DNA of 64,000 nt, taken from NCBI RefSeq assembly GCF_001007935.1, contig NZ_CP011451.1, positions 1,798,001-1,862,000 on the forward strand. Reading direction: 5' to 3'. Below the pieces are notes generated by a model. It was not told the DNA's origin and did no database searches. It was given only the letters and a program-made list of their open reading frames with translations. Below, piece by piece: positions 9,001 to 18,546 of the stretch; within the stretch, counting starts at the first letter, position 1, and each line of letters starts with the position of its first letter. The position numbers were made by a program, and so were the translations under genes. This stretch comes from Nitrosomonas communis (GTDB lineage: Bacteria > Pseudomonadota > Gammaproteobacteria > Burkholderiales > Nitrosomonadaceae).

Positions 9001-9126
9001 ATGGCTTTGTCCTTGTAACTTTCCGCAATCAAGCGTAAAAACAACTTCAGCCTCATACCAACTTATGAATTGGTTTCAGCTGCTAGCACACATATATTGT
9101 TGAAGAAGACTTTCTATCTTTAAACT

Positions 9127-9336
9127 CTATTTCTTTAGCCAATCGAAATAAACATAACTACTTTGTGGAACTTTCGACTCGGTAAAACGCTTAAGTTCTT
9201 CTTGATTCAGTTTCTTATCCCACCACATAGCGCGAGCTTCCTTTTGCTGCTCGGCCAAGTAGGGTCTTTTTTCAAATAATTCTCGCAGAAATTGAGTGTG
9301 CTCAGATTCATAATTGTCTATAGTCGGTTTGCTCAT
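9127..9336 (-). CDS. DUF3460 family protein
   Basis: The 69-aa soluble protein has the DUF3460 layout: an N-terminal FLRELFEKRP helix, EARAMWWDK in the middle, and a C-terminal SYVYFDW block. The family is small and essentially confined to betaproteobacteria, which supports the taxonomic reading of the window. Its function is unknown. It is divergent from homospermidine synthase across 128 bp. Confidence 0.8.
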   Translation of the reverse strand: MSKPTIDNYESEHTQFLRELFEKRPYLAEQQKEARAMWWDKKLNQEELKRFTESKVPQSSYVYFDWLKK

Positions 9337-9464
9337 AATAGTAATAATTTGTAAACTTTAACTACAATTGATTGGATTGTTTTTGTAAATGTAACTTTTG
9401 CTAATGATAACTTCAACTGGGTAAATTATAAAAGAAGAAAAATGATTAAGAAAAGATTAAGCTA

Positions 9465-10883
9465 ATGGTTAGTAATGAAAAGCTATTCAAATTTAACAGG
9501 AAATTTATATTTATTGGCTTCGGGAGTGTTGGACAAGGATTTCTTCCCTTATTATTAAGGCATGTTGATATTTTACCTTCCCAGATTAGGATTATTGCTG
9601 CAGATGAAAGGGGAAAAATTGAAGCAGAAAATCAAAATATCTCCTTCGAGGTTAATCCACTGACACCGCAGAATTATCGTCCAATACTTGGCCCCCTGCT
9701 AGAGCCTGGTGATTTTTTACTTAATGTATCTGTCAATGTATCCAGTCTGGCATTAATTGAATTATGCCACACACGAGGTGCGCTTTATCTTGATACTTGT
9801 ATTGAACCTTGGATAGGTGGCTATGCTGACACCAATTTATCACTTTCTGAGCGCTCTAACTATGGATTACGTGAGAAAGCGCTGGCGCTGCGTGAAAAAT
9901 TAGGATGCGGTCCGACAGCTGTTCTTTCTCATGGGGTTAACCCTGGTCTTGTTTCTCATTGGGTTAAGCAAGCGCTGCTGAATATCGCGCATGATATTGG
10001 CTTAAGTTTAGAAACCCCGGCTACGCGTAACCAATGGGCAAAGTTGGCGCAGATGCTCAATGTTTCCGTTATTCAATGTGCAGAGCGTGATACGCAAACA
10101 ATCAATCCGCCGAAGCAGGTTGATGAGTTTGTTAACACCTGGTCAATTGATGGCTTTGTCTCCGAAGGAATACAACCTGCGGAGTTAGGGTGGGGAAGCC
10201 ATGAAAAGCATATACCGCTTGATGGAAGACGTCATGGTTTTGGTTGTGATGCGGCTATTTACTTGGCACGGCCGGGTATTCAAACGCAAATTTATGGCTG
10301 GACTCCGCTTGAAGGAGCTTATCGCGGTTTTTTGATTACGCATAGTGAGTCCATCTCCATTGCGGATTATTTAACAGTCAAAGAAGGAAATAAGCTTTGC
10401 TACCGTCCCACAGTTTATTATGCGTATCATCCTTGTGATGCAGCTGTTCTCTCAATACACGAGTTCAATGGCAAGAATTTTAAGCTGCAATCAAAAGCTC
10501 GCTTACCTATGGAGGATATTTTTAATGGTGCCGATGAGCTTGGGGTGTTGTTGATGGGACATGCCAAAGGAGTATATTGGTATGGCTCGGTACTGTCTAT
10601 CCATGAGGCGCGCAAGCTTGCTCCTTACAACAATGCCACTAGTTTGCAAGTGGCAGCGGGTATATTAGGGGGGGTAATCTGGGCCATGAAAAACCAGCAA
10701 GCCGGTATTGTTGAGCCCGATGAAATGCCTTTTGAGGATATTCAGAAAGTGGCGGCTTCTTACTTGGGGAAAATGGTGGCGCAATATAGTGACTGGACCC
10801 CACTTAGCGGACGAGGAGAGCTGTTTGAAGAAGATTTGGATAAAACCGATCCATGGCAATTCAAGAATTTTCGTGTTAGTTGA
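9465..10883 (+). CDS. homospermidine synthase
   Basis: The 472-aa product begins with a Rossmann nucleotide-binding motif (IFIGFGSVGQGFLP, about residues 16-29) and continues as a saccharopine-dehydrogenase-like two-domain enzyme, including the HGVNPGLVSHWVKQ segment and LDTCIEPWIGG. It matches bacterial NAD-dependent homospermidine synthase, which builds sym-homospermidine from putrescine. Length fits. It stands alone. Notably, the putrescine-forming decarboxylase-type gene at 44-49 kb is broken in both copies, so the putrescine must come from elsewhere in the genome or from uptake. Confidence 0.92.
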   Translation: MVSNEKLFKFNRKFIFIGFGSVGQGFLPLLLRHVDILPSQIRIIAADERGKIEAENQNISFEVNPLTPQNYRPILGPLLEPGDFLLNVSVNVSSLALIELCHTRGALYLDTCIEPWIGGYADTNLSLSERSNYGLREKALALREKLGCGPTAVLSHGVNPGLVSHWVKQALLNIAHDIGLSLETPATRNQWAKLAQMLNVSVIQCAERDTQTINPPKQVDEFVNTWSIDGFVSEGIQPAELGWGSHEKHIPLDGRRHGFGCDAAIYLARPGIQTQIYGWTPLEGAYRGFLITHSESISIADYLTVKEGNKLCYRPTVYYAYHPCDAAVLSIHEFNGKNFKLQSKARLPMEDIFNGADELGVLLMGHAKGVYWYGSVLSIHEARKLAPYNNATSLQVAAGILGGVIWAMKNQQAGIVEPDEMPFEDIQKVAASYLGKMVAQYSDWTPLSGRGELFEEDLDKTDPWQFKNFRVS

Positions 10884-11003
10884 ATAGTCGATCAATAGCT
10901 TTTGTTTTTACGGCGTAGATAAGAAAACCCGGTTGGGTGTATTGCTTGATTTGCAATACAATATCGTGATGTAGTCGATTTTCAGTTCAATATTGAAAAA
11001 TAA

Positions 11004-11019
11004 TGTTTCACGTGAAACA
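11004..11019. promoter_or_regulatory. parS: parS centromere-like site
   Basis: TGTTTCACGTGAAACA is a perfect match to the 16-bp consensus bound by chromosomal ParB proteins, and the dyad extends two bases further on each side (11002-11021). It lies just upstream of mnmG in the operon that ends with parA-parB. ParB-CTP loading here would seed the partition complex. Such sites cluster near the replication origin in most bacteria. Confidence 0.97.
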
Positions 11020-11110
11020 TTATTTTTTAGGTTAAATTTTTTATGAATAAAAATGCGGAATCCCTTAGAATTGAACAATAATTAGATTACCGGTGTTACA
11101 ACGCACATTT

Positions 11111-13000
11111 ATGAGCTTTTCGGAAAATTTTGATGTTATCGTGGTAGGCGGGGGTCATGCAGGAACAGAAGCAGCGCTAGCGGCTGCTCGCATGGGGCAG
11201 AAAACGTTGCTGCTTACCCATAATCTCGAAACACTAGGGCAGATGTCTTGTAATCCCTCCATAGGCGGTATAGGTAAAGGGCATTTGGTCAAGGAAATTG
11301 ATGCTTTGGGTGGTGTGATGGCTGAGGCCATAGATGAGGCGGGGATCCAGTTCCGAATGCTTAATTCAAGTAAAGGTCCAGCTGTGCGTGCGACACGTGC
11401 TCAGGCTGATCGCGTGCTTTATCGTCAGGCTATTCGCAGGCGCCTGGAGAACCAGCCTAACCTATGGTTAATTCAACAGGCGGTCGATGATCTGGTGTTG
11501 CAAGGTGATCGCGTCGTGGGAGTAATGACCCAGCTTGGCGTTAAGTTTTTTGCACCAGCCGTTATCTTGACAACCGGTACTTTTTTGGCTGGATTGGCGC
11601 ATGTGGGTAATAATAATTTTCAAGCTGGCAGAGCAGGGGATCCGCCCTCCATCAGCCTGGCGCAACGACTGCGTGAGATGAAATTACCGGTTGGACGCCT
11701 CAAAACCGGCACACCTCCGCGTATCGATGGGCGCAGCATTAATTATGCTCTGCTGCAGGAGCAGCCTGGTGATGATCCTGTGCCGGTATTTTCGTTTCTA
11801 GGTAATGTGGCACAGCATCCGCGCCAGATAGCCTGCTGGATGACACGCACGAATCGCCGGACGCATAATATCATTCGCGAAGGCTTGGATCGTTCACCTT
11901 TATTTACAGGAAAAATAGAAGGAATAGGGCCACGTTACTGTCCGTCTATTGAAGACAAAATCGTTCGTTTTTCGGATAGAGACTCGCATACGATTTTTCT
12001 TGAACCGGAAGGACTGGATACGCATGAGGTGTATCCTAATGGTATTTCGACCAGCCTGCCTTATGATGTGCAAGTTAATTTAGTCCGGTCGATCAATGGG
12101 CTAGAGAATGCGCATATTATCCGTCCAGGTTATGCCATCGAATATGATTATTTTGATCCACGCGCACTTAAAAGCTCGCTAGAAACCCGGGGTATAGAGG
12201 GTCTGTTTTTTGCAGGCCAAATTAATGGGACAACGGGCTATGAGGAAGCGGCTGCACAGGGATTATTGGCAGGATTAAATGCAAGCCTCAAAGTGCAAGG
12301 ACGTGCAGCATGGTGTCCGCGTCGTGACGAAGCCTATTTGGGTGTACTTGTGGATGATCTGATATCTCGTGGTGTGACGGAGCCTTACCGTATGTTTACC
12401 AGTCGTGCAGAATATCGTTTGCAGTTACGAGAAGATAATGCCGATATGCGATTGACTGAAATAGGATATCGCTTAGGAATCGTCAGTGAATCACGTTGGC
12501 GAGCGTTCGAGCTTAAACGTGAGGCCATTGAAACCGAGCAAGAAAAATTACGTAAGATATGGGTGCGTCCGGGGATGTTGCCAGAAGCGGATTTAATCAA
12601 TGTGCTCGGTAAGACTATTGAAAAGGAATATTCGTTATATGAATTGTTGCGCCGCCCGGATGTGACTTATACCGAATTAATGGCATTGCTAGGCATAGAA
12701 GGTAGCATGGCTGATGAAAAAGTTATTGAACAAGTGGAAATCAATGTTAAATATGAAGGGTATATTGAGCGGCAAAAACAGGAAGTCGCTCGCTATAGTG
12801 TTTATGAGATGACGAGCCTGCCAAAGGATATCGATTATGGAAGCGTACGCGGTCTTTCGAGGGAAGTGCAACAGAAGCTGAATCAGCATAAGCCTGAGAC
12901 GATTGGTCACGCAGCGCGCATTTCTGGCATTACACCAGCGGCTATTTCTCTGTTACTGGTCCATCTAAAGCGCGGTTTCGTATTGTCAGAAATAAAATAA
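11111..13000 (+). CDS. mnmG: tRNA U34 carboxymethylaminomethyl-modifying enzyme MnmG (GidA)
   Basis: The protein (629 aa from ATG 11111; 635 aa from GTG 11093) has the FAD-binding [21 protein letters not shown], the conserved [22 protein letters not shown] and the [16 protein letters not shown] block. With MnmE it installs the cmnm5 group on U34 of several tRNAs. The 629-residue version equals the length of the E. coli enzyme, so I prefer it. It heads the mnmG-rsmG-parA-parB operon, a common near-origin arrangement, with parS about 90 bp upstream. Confidence 0.96.
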   Translation: MSFSENFDVIVVGGGHAGTEAALAAARMGQKTLLLTHNLETLGQMSCNPSIGGIGKGHLVKEIDALGGVMAEAIDEAGIQFRMLNSSKGPAVRATRAQADRVLYRQAIRRRLENQPNLWLIQQAVDDLVLQGDRVVGVMTQLGVKFFAPAVILTTGTFLAGLAHVGNNNFQAGRAGDPPSISLAQRLREMKLPVGRLKTGTPPRIDGRSINYALLQEQPGDDPVPVFSFLGNVAQHPRQIACWMTRTNRRTHNIIREGLDRSPLFTGKIEGIGPRYCPSIEDKIVRFSDRDSHTIFLEPEGLDTHEVYPNGISTSLPYDVQVNLVRSINGLENAHIIRPGYAIEYDYFDPRALKSSLETRGIEGLFFAGQINGTTGYEEAAAQGLLAGLNASLKVQGRAAWCPRRDEAYLGVLVDDLISRGVTEPYRMFTSRAEYRLQLREDNADMRLTEIGYRLGIVSESRWRAFELKREAIETEQEKLRKIWVRPGMLPEADLINVLGKTIEKEYSLYELLRRPDVTYTELMALLGIEGSMADEKVIEQVEINVKYEGYIERQKQEVARYSVYEMTSLPKDIDYGSVRGLSREVQQKLNQHKPETIGHAARISGITPAAISLLLVHLKRGFVLSEIK

Positions 13001-13003
13001 ATT

Positions 13004-13657
13004 ATGAATTTAGAAAAACAACTACTGGAAGGTCTTAATAAGCTTGAGGCTGGCCTGCCTGAAGAGAGGGAGCGGACTAGCACCCGCTTGCTGCAATATA
13101 TCCATTTTCTGAATAAATGGAATCGTGTACATAATTTGACCGCCGTGCGTGAACCAGAAGAAATGGTAACCAAGCATGTGCTCGACAGTCTGACGTTGCT
13201 CCCTGTGATTAGCGGGACTCATCATGCTGATGTCGGCGCTGGCGCGGGCCTGCCCGGTATTCCGTTGGCGATTGCGCGATCAGATTGGCATCTGACCTTG
13301 ATTGAAAGCAATCAGAAAAAAGCGGCTTTTTTAAAACAGGGCTGCATTGAGTTAGCGTTGAAAAATATCGAGGTGGTTTGTGAGCGTGCTGAACGCTTCT
13401 TTCCCTCTGAAAAATTCGATACGGTCATTTCTCGGGCTTTTGCTGATCTGAGCACTTTTGTCAAATCAGCGAACCATTTATGTGCTGAGCATAGCAAAAG
13501 TAGGTTGGTCGCGATGAAGGGCCGATTTCCCGATGCCGAGCTGATGCAATTACCCGCGCAATTTGAAGTGGAAAAAGTATTGCGTGTCATGGTGCCTGGC
13601 TTGAGAGCCGCCCGGCATCTCATCGTTATTAAGCCAGATCTCGGAACGCGAGATTAA
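13004..13657 (+). CDS. rsmG: 16S rRNA (guanine527-N7)-methyltransferase RsmG (GidB)
   Basis: The 217-aa SAM-dependent methyltransferase methylates G527 of 16S rRNA; its loss is known to give low-level streptomycin resistance. Family motifs are NKWNRVHNLTAVREPEEMV (about residues 38-56), the SAM-binding HADVGAGAGLPGIPLAIA and the acidic LTLIESNQKKAAFL. It begins three bases after the mnmG stop, so it is translationally coupled. ParA follows after 12 bp. Confidence 0.95.
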   Translation: MNLEKQLLEGLNKLEAGLPEERERTSTRLLQYIHFLNKWNRVHNLTAVREPEEMVTKHVLDSLTLLPVISGTHHADVGAGAGLPGIPLAIARSDWHLTLIESNQKKAAFLKQGCIELALKNIEVVCERAERFFPSEKFDTVISRAFADLSTFVKSANHLCAEHSKSRLVAMKGRFPDAELMQLPAQFEVEKVLRVMVPGLRAARHLIVIKPDLGTRD

Positions 13658-13669
13658 GGAGCTGGTGTT

Positions 13670-14434
13670 GTGGTAAAAATTCTTGCGATCGCCAATCAAA
13701 AAGGGGGGGTCGGTAAAACAACAACGGGTATCAATCTGGCTGCAAGCTTGGTTGCGGTCGGTAAGCGTGTGCTACTCGTGGATCTCGATCCCCAAGGAAA
13801 TACTACCATGGGAAGCGGCGTGGATAAACGTGGTTTGCAACAGACGATTTACCATGTTTTATTGGGTGAGCAGCCCATCACTGAGGTAAGAGTGGTTTCC
13901 ACGCCGGGTAAATATGATTTGATCCCGGCCAATCAGGAACTGGCTGGCACAGAAGTGGAAATGGTGAATTTGGAGCAGAGGGAAACACGCCTCAAAACAG
14001 CCCTTCAGCCTGTCAAGGAAGAATATGATTTTATTCTGATGGATTGTCCTCCATCGCTCAATTTGCTGACATTGAATGGTCTTTGTGCCGCCCACTCAGT
14101 CGTCATTCCAATGCAGTGCGAATATTTTGCACTTGAGGGGCTCAGCGATCTGGTCAACACGATCAGAAAGGTGCGGCTTAATTTTAACCCTACGCTTAAG
14201 ATTGAAGGCTTGCTGCGCACCATGTTTGATCCACGTAACGTTTTAGCAAAGCAGGTTTCCGATCAACTGCAACAGCATTTCGGCAATAAAGTGTACCGGA
14301 CGGTAATTCCGCGCAACGTCCGGTTGGCAGAGGCGCCCGGGTTTGGTGTGCCTGTCTTATTCCATGACAAATTATCAAAAGGGGCACAAGCTTATCTTGC
14401 CCTTGCGAAAGAGATTATGGGGGCTACAGCTTAA
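13670..14434 (+). CDS. parA: chromosome partitioning ATPase ParA (Soj)
   Basis: The 254-aa protein has the deviant Walker A KGGVGKTTTGINLA (residues about 11-24), LVDLDPQGN and a Walker B FILMDCPPSL. It starts with GTG at 13670 behind AAGGAG (13656-13661). ParA moves ParB-parS complexes by nucleoid-dependent ATP cycling. Operon position between rsmG and parB, and the lack of an N-terminal HTH region, mark it as a chromosomal rather than plasmid ParA. Confidence 0.96.
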   Translation: MVKILAIANQKGGVGKTTTGINLAASLVAVGKRVLLVDLDPQGNTTMGSGVDKRGLQQTIYHVLLGEQPITEVRVVSTPGKYDLIPANQELAGTEVEMVNLEQRETRLKTALQPVKEEYDFILMDCPPSLNLLTLNGLCAAHSVVIPMQCEYFALEGLSDLVNTIRKVRLNFNPTLKIEGLLRTMFDPRNVLAKQVSDQLQQHFGNKVYRTVIPRNVRLAEAPGFGVPVLFHDKLSKGAQAYLALAKEIMGATA

Positions 14435-14485
14435 CATGCCGGGTTTTCCAGATAAATTAGAAAAAAAACAGGTAATCAAGAGCAA

Positions 14486-15325
14486 ATGGCTAAGGTAAAA
14501 GGTCTGGGAAGAGGACTAGACGCATTATTATCAAGTGATCACAACGATCATACGTTAGCAGAATCGTTGCAGCATTTGGATATCAGTTTGTTGCAGCCGG
14601 GTAAATATCAACCCCGTACCAGCATGGATCAAACCTCTCTGATGGAATTATCCGAATCCATCAAGGTGCAAGGGGTAATACAGCCCATTCTGGTTCGGCC
14701 GGTAACTGCCGAACGTTATGAAATCATTGCAGGCGAGCGTCGCTGGCGTGCCGCGCAGCTGGCTGGACTGACTCAGGTGCCTGTCATCATACGTGAAGTA
14801 CCGGATGAATCAGCGCTGGCAATGTCTCTGATTGAGAATATCCAGCGTGAGAATCTGAACCCGTTAGAAGCTGCCACTGGCATCCAGCGTCTCATCAAAG
14901 AGTTTGGCATGACCCATCAAACCGCGGGTGAGGCACTGGGAAGTTCGCGCAGCGCAATTTCAAATTTACTACGGCTGCTTAATCTGGCTGAGCCTGTGCA
15001 AGAATTAATGTTACAGGGGAACATCGATATGGGGCATGGCCGTGCGCTGCTTGTCTTACCTGCTGCGAAACAAGTTGAAATCGCCCATCTAATTGTTCAC
15101 AAGCAATTGTCAGTACGTGAAACTGAAAATCTGATCAAACGCATCGAGCAGGATCCGGCAGAAAAAATGGTCAAGCAAGACCGTGACTTGCTACGCTTGC
15201 AGGAAGACATTTCTTCCAGGCTGGGCGCCAATGTCGTCATCAAGCCTGGAAAACGTGGAGCAGGCAATCTGGTTATCCACTATACCAGTTTGGAGCAATT
15301 GGATGGCATTCTCTCTAAATTCTAA
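14486..15325 (+). CDS. parB: chromosome partitioning protein ParB (Spo0J)
   Basis: The 279-aa protein starts KGLGRGLDALLSS, typical of chromosomal ParB. It has the CTP-binding/N-engagement segment with GERRWRAAQLAGL (about residues 89-101), a helix-turn-helix domain around ALGSSRSAISNLLRLL that reads parS, and a C-terminal dimerisation part ending LEQLDGIL. It pairs with ParA, 51 bp upstream, and its probable target at 11004-11019 is in the same operon's leader. Confidence 0.96.
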   Translation: MAKVKGLGRGLDALLSSDHNDHTLAESLQHLDISLLQPGKYQPRTSMDQTSLMELSESIKVQGVIQPILVRPVTAERYEIIAGERRWRAAQLAGLTQVPVIIREVPDESALAMSLIENIQRENLNPLEAATGIQRLIKEFGMTHQTAGEALGSSRSAISNLLRLLNLAEPVQELMLQGNIDMGHGRALLVLPAAKQVEIAHLIVHKQLSVRETENLIKRIEQDPAEKMVKQDRDLLRLQEDISSRLGANVVIKPGKRGAGNLVIHYTSLEQLDGILSKF

Positions 15326-15383
15326 AAGATCGCCTAGATTTCTTGCTAAAGATAAAACATTAAACTCATCTGGAGCCTAATAA

Positions 15384-16352
15384 GTGAATACGCACATTCT
15401 CATCAACCCTGACGTTGCTGCCATCCTCGGCGCCCTCGTTGCGGATGCAGCATCACTTGGCCTGCACTGGTTGTATGATCCAGTGCGTATTGCAGAAATA
15501 GAAAAGGATGCAGAGTTAGTATTTCGCCAACCCCATGCTGCCGATTATGCCGGATCAAGCGGTTTTTTTGCACATGGCAGCAGGCAGGTAGGAGAGTCCT
15601 CAGGTTATGGAGAAGTATGCCTGCTAATGCTGAAACACTTGGCAAAACACGGTGAATTCAATCGTGCCGCTTACCAGCTCGAATTTCGTACGCATTTTGG
15701 ACCTGGTGGTGAATATGTCGGGTATATCGATTCACCTACTCGCCAGACCCTACGGATTTTATTATCGCTTGATACCGCCAGCTTTCCGGAAATATCCGGT
15801 GCAGATGATGATCAAATGCCCGCACTCGCTGCTATTCCCGCACTGGTTGCTACGCACCATGGAGCATACGATGCGCTCATGCAGCGTGTTAAAGAAGTGG
15901 TACGCATTACCAATAACAATGAAATCGCCGTTTCCGCAGCGTGCTGTGCGGCAACTGCATTGCAAGGCATATTGAGTGGCAAATCAATGACTCAGGCTTT
16001 GACTGATGCTCTCGCTGTTGCCGGGGAAGTATTGAAGCCCACGTTGGAGCAGGCACTTGCTATGGAGGCGCTGGATAGCCTATCTGCCGCAAAGTCCTTT
16101 GGTTCAGCCTGTCATGTCACGGAAGGGCTTCCCCTTGTCTTTCATATCGCCAGGCATGCGCCGGATTATACTACTGCGATCAAAGCCAATATCCGAGCAG
16201 GTGGAGACAGCTGCGGACGCGCCATTATGCTCGGGGCATTGGTCGCCGCGCATCAGGCCAAACAACAAAACCTGGCCTCTTCCATTCCATTATATTGGCT
16301 GGCGCGCTTTCGCAAATTGGCGATAGCGGCTGAGGCTTGTGAGAGGATTTAA
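15384..16352 (+). CDS. ADP-ribosylglycohydrolase (DraG-like) family protein
   Basis: The 322-aa product starts at GTG 15384 after GGAGCC. Features are AILGALVADAASLGLHW at the N-terminus and a C-terminal NIRAGGDSCGRAIMLGALVAAHQA, the conserved metal-binding Asp region of ADP-ribosyl-acceptor hydrolases. Such enzymes remove ADP-ribose from proteins or small molecules using Mg2+. No cognate ADP-ribosyltransferase or nitrogenase gene is nearby, so the substrate is unknown. It follows parB on the same strand but is probably not functionally linked. Confidence 0.8.
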   Translation: MNTHILINPDVAAILGALVADAASLGLHWLYDPVRIAEIEKDAELVFRQPHAADYAGSSGFFAHGSRQVGESSGYGEVCLLMLKHLAKHGEFNRAAYQLEFRTHFGPGGEYVGYIDSPTRQTLRILLSLDTASFPEISGADDDQMPALAAIPALVATHHGAYDALMQRVKEVVRITNNNEIAVSAACCAATALQGILSGKSMTQALTDALAVAGEVLKPTLEQALAMEALDSLSAAKSFGSACHVTEGLPLVFHIARHAPDYTTAIKANIRAGGDSCGRAIMLGALVAAHQAKQQNLASSIPLYWLARFRKLAIAAEACERI

Positions 16353-16385
16353 TTGCCTGATAATAGCCTCCAAAGTGGATCAGTA

Positions 16386-16472
16386 TAAATTTTTCAATTT
16401 TCAATCAAATATATGCGAAAGCGAGCCGCAGGCAGTATAAATTATACGGTAAGGGGAATCGACAAAGTTTAA
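16386..16472 (-). repeat. dispersed ~90-bp repeat, copy B (inverted)
   Basis: The reverse complement reads AACTTTGTCGATTCC, CCTGCGGCTCGC and CATATATTTGATTG, matching copies A (7455-7555) and C (17171-17262). With copy C it forms an inverted pair enclosing about 700 bp of gene-free DNA. Confidence 0.6.
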
Positions 16473-17170
16473 AAAAAGGAAATAGCTGGCTTTCAAAGCA
16501 ATGTTTTTGAGTAGGTAGTGGCATTATTATCTACGGAAGCTTGTGAGCATCGGTACTTATGTTGCTAGGACTTCTTTAATCTGTGCTCCTTTTGTGACCA
16601 GAGAATTGGCTCAAGATCATAATTCTCCAAAGCATCAATTACTGCCTGCGAAACAGTAGTATTGCTCTCATTTCATTCCAATTCAAACCGTCATCGCAGT
16701 TTCCTCCTCACCCCATATAATGAGACACCTCCTAGAGATGCTAGGGGTGGCACTTAGCAGAGATAACTGAATAAGCATGCAGCAGGCCAATATTCCGCAT
16801 CGCGGCATTCTACCGCGAGATTTTTCTGCGCCCAAATTTCGTGATGTTTCACGCTAATGATCATGAGAGCATTGCTTCGCCCCGGATGATAAAAGATAAA
16901 ACGGTGCGGTGTGCAGTTGTCAGAAGCCGTTCAAGTTTTTGGAGGTTTGACTCCGCACGCTAATGTGGCTCAAGCGATCAACTCGCTCCAAATTGTTGCC
17001 ATAGAGCACCCATAGTAAAAAGGTCGCTTTTTCCATCACAGGATTGCAGGCAATTTGGTCACTTGACAGCAAATGTGCGCCGTAATAATGCAGTACTTGT
17101 GTTAGTCATCTTTCCTATCCATACTTTTTTATGGATCGGAGGTGTTTTGTCTTTTATCTATGTTCTTTCA

Positions 17171-17262
17171 TAGTAAACCTGACTTTCTCGGCTTGTCCTT
17201 GATATATTATTGATACAGTCTGTGGCTCGCCTTCGCATATATTTGATTGGAAATGGAATAAC
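17171..17262 (+). repeat. dispersed ~90-bp repeat, copy C
   Basis: GACTTTCTCGGC, TGTGGCTCGCCTTCG and CATATATTTGATTGG align with copies A and B. B and C share CTTTCGCATATATTTGATTG-type wording more closely with each other than with A. Confidence 0.65.
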
Positions 17263-17549
17263 ATGATCTGCTTCTCCTTTCAAATTTACTGCTTGAAACT
17301 CAAATCCAACCCCAACCCCAGCCAGTGGTATAATTACACTTAAATCAAATAACTATACAATCTGCTTGGCCGGAAATATCAGCTTGAACGTGCAAACATC
17401 GTTAGAAACCAATACAGCCATTAACCTGCTTTACGCCCACCGTCGCTTGCTTCAAAAGAAAAAATTCTAAATATGCTTCATCACTTCCACTTCCTTTTTT
17501 TGATTCAGCGCTACAGATTTACCGATTTATATTATTTATTGGAGGAGAA

Positions 17550-18500
17550 ATGAGTCACACATTGTATGAAACCAAGATTCAGCGCGTGCAACGTTGCGAA
17601 CTGGCCGTGCCAGGTTCACGTCCGGAAATGTTTGAAAAGGCACTGAAGAGCGGGGTGGATTTTATCTTTCTGGATCTGGAGGATGCGGTTGCGCCTGATG
17701 ATAAAATACAGGCCCGTAAAAATATCATTCAGGCAATCAACGATCTGGACTGGAAAGGGCATGGCATCACGCTGTCAGTGCGCATCAATGGCCTGGATAC
17801 GCAATACATGGTACGCGATGTGGTTGATCTGGTTGAGCAGGCCGGCAACAAAATCGACACCATTCTGATTCCCAAAGTGGGGGTTTACGCAGATGTTTAC
17901 ATGGTTGAGGCGATGCTTAATCAGTTGGAAATGCAGCAAGGGCTGAAAAACAGAATCGGCATTGAGGCCTTGATTGAAACCGCTTTAGGTATGGCTAATG
18001 TCGAGGATATCGCGCGCAATGGCACTTGTGGACGGTTGGAGGCGCTGCATTTTGGTGTGGCTGATTATGCAGCCAGCAATCGCGCGCGCACTACCAATAT
18101 CGGCGGACTAAACCCGGATTATCCTGGCGATCAATGGCATGCCGCCATCAGTCGCATGACCGTGGCTTGTCGTGCTTTTGGCTTACGACCCATCGATGGG
18201 CCATTTGGTGATATTCAGGATCCTGAAGGTTATAAGCAAGCTGCTAAACGGGCAGCTGCTCTTGGTTGCGAGGGGAAATGGGCGATTCATCCGAGCCAAA
18301 TTGCATTGGCTAACGAGGTATTTACGCCGCCTCCAGCTGAAATTGAGAAAGCCAAGCGCATTCTGGCGGCATTGAAAGAAGCAGCGGCGCAAGGTAAAGG
18401 TGCTGCTTCACTTGACGGCCGCTTAATCGATGCCGCCTCAGAAAGAATGGCTAACAATATTGTGAAAGCTGCTGAGGCCATTGCTGCCAAAAACAAATAA
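17550..18500 (+). CDS. mcl: malyl-CoA lyase-type CoA ester lyase (HpcH/HpaI family)
   Basis: The 316-aa protein belongs to the CitE/HpcH aldolase superfamily of Mg2+-dependent CoA-ester lyases. Motifs are CELAVPGSRPEMFEKAL, FIFLDLEDAVAPDDK (metal Asp/Glu) and a C-terminal GCEGKWAIHPSQI. It probably cleaves malyl-CoA to glyoxylate and acetyl-CoA, judging by the malate-CoA ligase genes directly downstream; citramalyl-CoA or beta-methylmalyl-CoA are alternatives. A strong GGAGGAG site precedes ATG 17550. The mcl-mtkA-mtkB order recalls serine-cycle methylotrophs. Confidence 0.85.
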   Translation: MSHTLYETKIQRVQRCELAVPGSRPEMFEKALKSGVDFIFLDLEDAVAPDDKIQARKNIIQAINDLDWKGHGITLSVRINGLDTQYMVRDVVDLVEQAGNKIDTILIPKVGVYADVYMVEAMLNQLEMQQGLKNRIGIEALIETALGMANVEDIARNGTCGRLEALHFGVADYAASNRARTTNIGGLNPDYPGDQWHAAISRMTVACRAFGLRPIDGPFGDIQDPEGYKQAAKRAAALGCEGKWAIHPSQIALANEVFTPPPAEIEKAKRILAALKEAAAQGKGAASLDGRLIDAASERMANNIVKAAEAIAAKNK

Positions 18501-18546
18501 TCAGAAGGCAGGTTTTTGAACAGTTTTTAAATAGAAGGGGTAGGCA

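Larger units (their letters stand above)
16353..17549. other. 1.2-kb stretch without a convincing gene
   Basis: No reading frame here resembles a protein I know, and codon structure is interrupted throughout on both strands. The stretch contains two copies of the ~90-bp dispersed repeat in opposite orientation (16386-16472 and 17171-17262) around ~700 bp, and a small dyad ATCCAT/ATGGAT near 17118-17137. It may be a decayed insertion. A GGAGGAG ribosome site (17539-17545) for the next gene closes it. Confidence 0.5.

Noticed and set aside
11004..13670. parABS as part of a plasmid or integrated element
   Set aside because: The operon also holds mnmG and rsmG, and ParA lacks the plasmid-type N-terminal HTH; this is the standard chromosomal arrangement.
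16720..17120. A decayed gene within the 16.4-17.5 kb gap
   Set aside because: Short frames were read on both strands (one gives ISVKHHEIWAQKN), but none matched a family I know, so no gene relic is claimed.
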